This document shows positions 58,902-63,141 of a stretch of 63,141 bases of DNA, one piece after another (the first letter of the stretch is position 1; each line of letters starts with the position of its first letter). This DNA is from Enterocloster asparagiformis (lineage in GTDB: Bacteria > Bacillota > Clostridia > Lachnospirales > Lachnospiraceae): assembly GCA_018380885.1 (NCBI GenBank), contig JAGZSY010000032.1:1-63141 (forward strand). Reading direction: 5' to 3'. Made by a program: the position numbers and the translations under genes. The notes below the pieces were generated by a model that did not search any database, was not told the DNA's origin, and saw only the letters and a program-made list of their open reading frames with translations.

Positions 58902-59501
58902 CTAAAATGGTGGAAAGTGAGAATTGCCGTTTCTATCCTCGATAATAAGTTTAACATGTTCATCTTCAGTGCATTTCAAGACCGCATTAGGATGCTCTTT
59001 TTCCCAAGAGGACAGGAAAGCGTCCTCCTCCTCGCTAATGAGGCCAGCAATTTCTTTTAAATTGTTTTCAATGAGTTTTACAAGAGTGTCAAAGTCTGTA
59101 TTGGCTATGGCTTTCTTTTTGGGCCCGATGCCCACGGAAACATAGTCACTGGAGCATATTAACTCATCACTTTTATCATCGCATATATCAACGGACACAA
59201 TTTCAGCACGCTCAAATATAATTTCTAAAAGTTTTACAACAGCATAATGCGAGTCACCATCTCGCTGATGACGTTTGTACTCATCCGTTTTCTTCCATTC
59301 GTCTAAAGTAAAAGAATAGATGTCGGCAATGTGAATATTTAGGGCCTGTGCAATTTTGTCAATGGTATCAATTTTGGGATTGCGCTTACCAAGTTCATAC
59401 TGCCGGATCATTGCTGCCGAAGTACCACACTTTTTTGCAAGCTCATCTTGGGTAAGCTTACGCTGTTTCCTATAAAACCGGATTAATTCACCTGTATTCA
59501 T
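58902..59501 (-). CDS. XRE-family repressor with C-terminal sensory or protease-like region
   Basis: A 199-residue protein. The HTH domain covers residues 1-65: MNTGELIRFYRKQRKLTQDE, then GTSAAMIRQYELGKRNPKI. The C-terminal 130 residues are acidic and lack the Ser-Lys dyad of LexA/CI peptidases that I could recognise. It is divergent from the ribbon-helix-helix gene, and three direct repeats lie between them. It is probably the repressor of that promoter. ATG 59501 is preferred over GTG 59510, which overlaps the ribosome site. Confidence 0.85.
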   Translation of the reverse strand: MNTGELIRFYRKQRKLTQDELAKKCGTSAAMIRQYELGKRNPKIDTIDKIAQALNIHIADIYSFTLDEWKKTDEYKRHQRDGDSHYAVVKLLEIIFERAEIVSVDICDDKSDELICSSDYVSVGIGPKKKAIANTDFDTLVKLIENNLKEIAGLISEEEDAFLSSWEKEHPNAVLKCTEDEHVKLIIEDRNGNSHFPPF

Positions 59502-59546
59502 AATAATCACCTCACAACAATTATATCATATATCATCATTAAAAAA

Positions 59547-59622
59547 CAGTAGCAAAAGATTATTCCTTTGTTCTTGACAGTAGCAAATGATTATTGTATA
59601 CTGTAAAACAGTAGCAAATGAT
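59547..59622 (+). promoter_or_regulatory. Three 31-bp-phased operators and promoter
   Basis: CAGTAGCAAA[A/T]GAT occurs at 59547-59560, 59578-59591 and 59609-59622, exactly 31 bases apart (about three helical turns). A TTGACA (59574-59579) -17- TATACT (59597-59602) promoter for the 59650 gene is interleaved: the second repeat overlaps the -35 and the third covers the start site. Confidence 0.8.
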
Positions 59623-59649
59623 ACGAAAATGAGAAAGGAGAAAATTTTT

Positions 59650-59790
59650 ATGAAAGTGCTAAATGTACAGATATCAGATGAGCTACACACACAGATGCGG
59701 TTGCAGGCGATTATGGAAGGCAAATCTGTAAAGCAGTATGTAACCGAGGCAATTTTGGCAGCTATTCAAAAAAAAGAGCAAACACGGTAA
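59650..59790 (+). CDS. Small ribbon-helix-helix DNA-binding protein
   Basis: A 46-residue protein. KVLNVQISDELHTQMRLQA is a typical beta-strand/helix start of Arc/CopG-type proteins, followed by GKSVKQYVTEAILAAIQ as the second helix. Such small proteins act as antitoxins or phage regulators. No toxin is adjacent. AAAGGAG precedes ATG 59650; the upstream in-frame ATG at 59587 is inside the promoter and cannot be used. Confidence 0.75.
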   Translation: MKVLNVQISDELHTQMRLQAIMEGKSVKQYVTEAILAAIQKKEQTR

Positions 59791-59903
59791 GTTTGGCGAC
59801 CGACGTGTTTACTCAAACCAAGAACCCGATAACAACAGGAACCCTTGTATACAATTATACAGGATTCCGCCTATGATTTCAATAATTTAGGAGGAAAAAT
59901 TTT

Positions 59904-60731
59904 ATGGAAGATTTAAGGGTAATTGAAAGTGAGCTGGTACCCGTATATGTGACGAGCACGGGAGAGAAGGTAGTTTACGGAACGGAGCTCCATGCGGTAT
60001 TGAATGTGAAGAGTAAGTTTGCAGACTGGGTGAAAAATCGTTTGGATGACTGTGAAGCCTTAGAAAATAAGGATTACCAGACTTTTTCTAAAATTTTAGA
60101 AAAAGGTCGCCCTTCCATTGATTACATTATTAAATTGGCCACAGCCAAGGAAATGGCGATGCTGGAGCGAAACGAGAAGGGGAAGCAGGTGCGCCGGTAT
60201 TTCATCCAGGTGGAAGAGAAGTATAAGGAAGGGAAGGCGCAGAGGAAGGTATCGCAAAATACTGAGAACCGGCGCCCGCCTCTCCCTGCGGTCAATAACG
60301 CGGTGAAAATTCTCACTGGCCTGACGGAGAAAGCTGGCTGTGATGGAAAGATCCAGCTGCTGACAGCGAAAAGCTTCTATGAAAACAATGGCTATCCGGT
60401 GTTGCTTGAGATCGGAGCGGACAAGAAGTATTGGGACACGGTACATATTGCCCGGCAGGTGGGGATCTACACCAAGTCATCCGGTAAGCCGGCAGACAAG
60501 GCGGTAAATGAGATCATCCGGCGGATCGAGGTGACAGAGTCCGACTATACCGATACCTGGGAATCAAAGGGGAGCTGGCAGGGAACCGTTCGGAAATACT
60601 CGGATGATGTGATCACGCGGGTGGCTTGTTGGATCGCAGACAATGATTATCCCTCAGATATTGAATACCGGCAGACCAATGGGGAACTGAAAGCCTATCA
60701 TGTGATTTACCAGAGCAGAGAAGTGGCCTAA
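59904..60731 (+). CDS. AntA/AntB-type antirepressor (copy 1)
   Basis: A 275-residue protein. The N-terminal 110 residues match the AntA/AntB domain: VVYGTELHAVLNVKSKFADW, the region after it (NRLDDCEALENKDYQTFSK) and ATAKEMAMLERNEKGKQVRR. The C-terminal half (TAKSFYENNGYPVLLEIGAD and KAVNEIIRRIEVTESDY) is a separate domain of unknown role. Antirepressors bind or displace phage repressors to trigger induction. It lies 113 bases after the ribbon-helix-helix gene and has AGGAGG upstream. Confidence 0.87.
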   Translation: MEDLRVIESELVPVYVTSTGEKVVYGTELHAVLNVKSKFADWVKNRLDDCEALENKDYQTFSKILEKGRPSIDYIIKLATAKEMAMLERNEKGKQVRRYFIQVEEKYKEGKAQRKVSQNTENRRPPLPAVNNAVKILTGLTEKAGCDGKIQLLTAKSFYENNGYPVLLEIGADKKYWDTVHIARQVGIYTKSSGKPADKAVNEIIRRIEVTESDYTDTWESKGSWQGTVRKYSDDVITRVACWIADNDYPSDIEYRQTNGELKAYHVIYQSREVA

Positions 60732-61179
60732 ACCTCATCTAAATCAGTTAAAATATGCACAAGTGACAATCTGATATTTTGTGCGATTTTCACGAAATTA
60801 GTGATCAAATAAACTTTTTGAGAGGCTGATTTTAGGTGGTAACTCAGCTAAACCACGATTTAGCTGATTATCAAAATTGGCACAATGGGAAGAAAATGTA
60901 AGATTGTGTAAGATTTGGTAAGGTTTTCTATAAAATGCATTAATCGTCTAAATAGCAATTTAGGTGATGAAAACCACGTTTTTAGGGCGTTTGCGCTAAG
61001 AAAAAGAATGTGCTATACTACAGACAGATGGAAATCCGGAAGAACATCAAGGCACAAAAATAGAGCAGCCGGAACTTTGGACGGCAACGGCTGCTCTACA
61101 CTCACAACGGTGACTGACATGATATCACTCGATTAGAATATATCACGTCAGCCGCCAGATTTCAAGGAGGTATGATAAA
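60732..61179 (+). promoter_or_regulatory. Structured non-coding region with promoter and hairpins
   Basis: No gene is supported. TCAGCTAAA (60844-60852) with TTTAGCTGA (60859-60867) is a perfect inverted repeat. A TTGCGC (60991-60996) -17- TATACT (61014-61019) promoter would start RNA near 61026. That leader has a perfect 11-base stem TAGAGCAGCCG/CGGCTGCTCTA (61061-61071, 61088-61098). A second stem pairs TGACATGATAT with ATATCACGTCA (61115-61125, 61140-61150). A small RNA or structured 5' UTR is plausible. Confidence 0.55.
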
Positions 61180-61377
61180 ATGATGGATATCAAAGTTACA
61201 AATATTCTTATCAGGATAAGAGATAGAGCTGGGCAGATCACCAGTGCAACCGGCGCGGTCAGTGATGCAGTGACTTACGCCCCCAATGACCCAGGGGAAT
61301 ATAAGGGGGCGCTGGAGCTTATCACAACGCTTATGCAGCAACTTACGGACGATTTGACTGATGTAGTGAACGGATAG
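61180..61377 (+). CDS. Small hypothetical element protein
   Basis: A 65-residue acidic protein, MMDIKVTNILIRIRDRAGQ, ending with LMQQLTDDLTDVVNG. No family was recognised. AAGGAGG at 61164-61170 and a downstream terminator support it as a real gene. It follows a structured leader with its own promoter. The start could also be 61183. Confidence 0.65.
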   Translation: MMDIKVTNILIRIRDRAGQITSATGAVSDAVTYAPNDPGEYKGALELITTLMQQLTDDLTDVVNG

Positions 61378-61385
61378 GTCATTTT

Positions 61386-61421
61386 GGCGGATTGACTTTA
61401 TGATGGTTAATCCGCCTTTTT
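61386..61421 (+). terminator. Terminator after the 61180 gene
   Basis: GGCGGATT pairs with AATCCGCC across a 15-base loop, followed by five T residues. It overlaps the last codons of the convergent repressor gene. Confidence 0.85.
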
Positions 61422-61823
61422 ATTGCGAGTAAAAATTTTAAGGCGGTGGATCGCCATTTCCAGTTCATCCCTCAGGATTTCCAGATCAGCATCCGATAAA
61501 GGATCACTGCCATCAAAAATGAGGCTGCTATCTTTGGTATCAATTTTATCAATTAGTCCATACAGTATTTCTTTTACATCAGTTTTTGCAAAAGCAGAAT
61601 TGTTGGATTTTTCTTCCAACAAATCAGATGTGTTGATACCGAGCCAGCCAGCGATGGCCTGTATTTTGTCCATGCGGGGTAACTTCTGACCAGTGCACCA
61701 GTTGGATACCGTTGAGGAACTTACATGTATAAAATCAACCAGGTCTTTCTGGTTTTTACCGTGTAAGGCCAACTGGTTAGTAAGATTTTTTGAAAATATT
61801 TTACGGATCTTGTCCTCGGACAT
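61407..61823 (-). CDS. CI-like XRE repressor
   Basis: A 138-residue protein. The HTH domain reads KNLTNQLALHGKNQKDLVDF, then HVSSSTVSNWCTGQKLPRM. The short C-terminal domain is acidic and helical (SDADLEILRDELEMAIHRL), probably for dimerisation. It is divergent from a Cro-like gene with AAAGCGAGTA-type operators between them, the layout of a phage lysis-lysogeny switch. ATG 61823 has GGAGGT upstream; an ATG at 61838 overlaps that site. Confidence 0.87.
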   Translation of the reverse strand: MSEDKIRKIFSKNLTNQLALHGKNQKDLVDFIHVSSSTVSNWCTGQKLPRMDKIQAIAGWLGINTSDLLEEKSNNSAFAKTDVKEILYGLIDKIDTKDSSLIFDGSDPLSDADLEILRDELEMAIHRLKIFTRNKKAD

Positions 61824-61903
61824 CTGCCATACCTCCATTATTTCTGTGGATTCTGTAAAACCTTCTTATTTATAATATAATCCATTAGAAAAAATAAATC
61901 AAG

Positions 61904-62003
61904 CTAAAAGCGAACTAAATTATAAAAAAATCAATATTATTTTAACTTTTGGCTTGACAACTCGCCAAAAGCGAGTATAATCATAACTATCTGAAAGCGA
62001 GTA
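61904..62003 (+). promoter_or_regulatory. Operator array and promoter of the Cro-like gene
   Basis: TTGACA (61954-61959), a 16-base spacer and TATAAT (61976-61981). AAAGCGA-containing repeats occur at 61904-61917, 61966-61977 and 61992-62003; the middle one is part of ACTCGC-N5-GCGAGT lying between -35 and -10. Repressor binding there would block the promoter. Confidence 0.75.
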
Positions 62004-62016
62004 GGAGGTGATTACA

Positions 62017-62226
62017 GTGAGAATTTCAATGAAGGCAATGAGAGTAAACAAGGGGCTCACGCAGGAACAGCTGGCAAAGCAGCTCGGAGTAACGAAGGCA
62101 ACGGTTATGAACTGGGAAAAGGGAAATAACGTTATGGACGCGCCTACGCTGCTTACATTATGTTCTATCTATGGCTGCAGCGTGGATGATATTATTTTGC
62201 CCAAGAAACTAGCCAAAAGAGAGTAA
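62017..62226 (+). CDS. Cro-like XRE regulator
   Basis: A 69-residue single-domain HTH protein, RISMKAMRVNKGLTQEQL, then GVTKATVMNWEKGNNVMDA and CSVDDIILPKKL. The start is GTG 62017, eight bases from AGGAGG. It opposes the CI-like repressor and should bind the same operator array. It begins the rightward early operon of the element. Confidence 0.87.
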   Translation: MRISMKAMRVNKGLTQEQLAKQLGVTKATVMNWEKGNNVMDAPTLLTLCSIYGCSVDDIILPKKLAKRE

Positions 62227-62298
62227 AGGGTGTCGCCTTACATATTTATGGCGAGGATTGAAATGAAGGACATGACGTAGGGAAGGAGAATAGGTAAG

Positions 62299-63141
62299 AT
62301 GGATGAGATTATGACTCAGAGTTTTACGGACACATCCAGCCTGACGCCGATTGAGATTGCGTTGGGAGTAGATGAGAACGGGATGACTACGGCAAAAAGA
62401 CTGTATGAGTTTTTAGAGCTGGACATGAGCAACTATGCGAAGTGGTTTAGAAGGAATATTCTGGAAAATGATTTTGCGGAAGAAAACACGGATTATTGGG
62501 TTTTCGTACCTAAGGACGAAAACCTCCAGGGAGGCAGACCGACGCAGGACGCCAAACTCACAGCCCATTTTGCAAAGAAGCTTTCCGTAAAAGGAAACGG
62601 CGGGAAAGCGGAGCAGGCCCGGGAGTATTTCACCCGGATGGAGGAGCGAGTGAAGGAAGTAGCCATTGATCGCAGCCAGCTTGATCCGGGGACGCAGCTT
62701 ATGCTTCAACTGGCGGAGAATATATCCCGCCACGAATTAGAGCAGAAGCGGCAGGCCAGAGAGCAGGAACGCCAGGGGGCGGAGTTGGAGCAGGTCAAGG
62801 AGAATCAGAAAGTGATCGCCCAGGCGTTGGCCAAACCGGTAGAGGTGGATTTCAGAACCTGGGTAAACAACAGCCTGTCGGCAATTGCAGAGAGTGAGGG
62901 CTACTTATACATAGGCAGTTCCCAAGAGCGACACCGGGCAGTAAGGACGGAGAGCTATGAGAGGCTTAACCGCAAGCGCCCCTGCCGGTTGGATCAGCGC
63001 GTTTCTAGGGCCAGAGGGGAGGCTGCGACGGCAGGAGCCACAAAAAACCAGGTCAATGCTATCAACAAACTGTCTATTATCGAAGCTGATAGAGATCTGA
63101 AGCCGGTGTATGAGGCGGTGATCCGCGAGATGTTGGCGGCC
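62299..63141 (+). CDS. AntA/AntB-type antirepressor with C-terminal domain (copy 2, 3' end missing)
   Basis: At least 281 residues, open at the window edge. MTQSFTDTSSLTPIEIALGV is followed by the AntA/AntB domain: TTAKRLYEFLELDMSNYAKW, ENDFAEENTDYWVFVPKDEN and FAKKLSVKGNGGKAEQAREY. A long Gln/Glu-rich helix (residues about 140-180, probably coiled coil) leads to a C-terminal domain with AIAESEGYLYIGSS, similar to ORF6C-type ends. It is a second antirepressor in the same element, in the rightward early operon. RBS GGAAGGAG precedes ATG 62299. Confidence 0.83.
   Translation, partial: MDEIMTQSFTDTSSLTPIEIALGVDENGMTTAKRLYEFLELDMSNYAKWFRRNILENDFAEENTDYWVFVPKDENLQGGRPTQDAKLTAHFAKKLSVKGNGGKAEQAREYFTRMEERVKEVAIDRSQLDPGTQLMLQLAENISRHELEQKRQAREQERQGAELEQVKENQKVIAQALAKPVEVDFRTWVNNSLSAIAESEGYLYIGSSQERHRAVRTESYERLNRKRPCRLDQRVSRARGEAATAGATKNQVNAINKLSIIEADRDLKPVYEAVIREMLAA

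Noticed and set aside
58626..59060. A 144-codon plus-strand frame between the integrase and repressor
   Set aside because: It begins in a terminator hairpin and runs antisense into the repressor gene; it has no ribosome site or recognisable domain.
60915..61136. A 73-codon plus-strand frame across the structured non-coding region
   Set aside because: It spans the predicted promoter and both arms of the main stem, and has no ribosome site.
1..63141. rRNA, tRNA and CRISPR arrays
   Set aside because: No cloverleaf, rRNA-like stretch or regular repeat-spacer array was recognised by eye; a covariance-model scan would settle small or degenerate cases.

Overview
The window looks like the chromosome of an anaerobic, probably gut-associated member of the Clostridia (Lachnospiraceae-like). 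The evidence is clean sigma-A promoters and AGGAGG ribosome sites, GC-rich codon use broken by AT-rich islands, TTT, DcuC, 2HCT and LarA-type carboxylate catabolism, and many ferredoxin-like proteins with no cytochromes or oxygen-dependent enzymes. The genus is inference. I saw no rRNA, tRNA or CRISPR array.

Layout. 1-4250: small membrane and regulatory genes (DUF2975 with an HTH partner, a DUF4173-like protein, an autoregulated XRE repressor overlapping a peptide deformylase, and MarR). 4326-9158: an M20 amidohydrolase, YfcC carrier and MalY-type C-S lyase operon that could salvage N-acyl cysteine conjugates, then a DMT exporter. 9355-14322: an Fe3+-type ABC importer tightly linked to an MBL/beta-CASP-like hydrolase. 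14493-21197: a membrane beta-helix protein that shares an operator with the XRE gene, a P-loop kinase / PLP decarboxylase / guanylate-kinase-like / Gfo-Idh-MocA run, and a LysR gene. 21478-22149: an AT-rich orphan gene with a double-CXXC pattern. 22408-36659: a large polycarboxylate catabolic region with two tandem aconitase-family enzymes, a tripartite tricarboxylate transporter, an MmgE/PrpD protein, a fumarase/ASL-superfamily lyase, an enolase-superfamily enzyme, LarA and a split UxaA dehydratase. 36795-41964 (minus): a TPR-like membrane protein, a 2HCT symporter, a third aconitase and LysR. 42283-46014: a DcuC carrier, a second ASL-family lyase and LysR.

The most striking locus is 46253-57045: hdrB-hdrC-hdrA, an MvhD/FloxD-like subunit, FloxB-, FloxC- and FloxA-like subunits, then a soluble fumarate reductase pair (Fe-S and flavoprotein), an AspT/YidE-like carrier and a DUF1847 protein. 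The first nine genes overlap or lie within about 25 bases of each other. The simplest reading is a cytosolic, flavin-based electron-bifurcating system in which NADH reduces fumarate (made by the nearby lyases) and ferredoxin together. The flavoprotein keeps the fumarate reductase active-site residues but has Asn where covalent FAD enzymes carry His. An array of TGGTAT/ATACCA half-sites precedes the operon.

From about 57150 to the end lies the left part of a prophage or integrative element: a tyrosine recombinase, two repressor/operator switches, a ribbon-helix-helix protein and two AntA/AntB-type antirepressors, the last running off the window. Two independent phased operator arrays (31-bp period, and AAAGCGAGTA repeats) show the regulatory logic.
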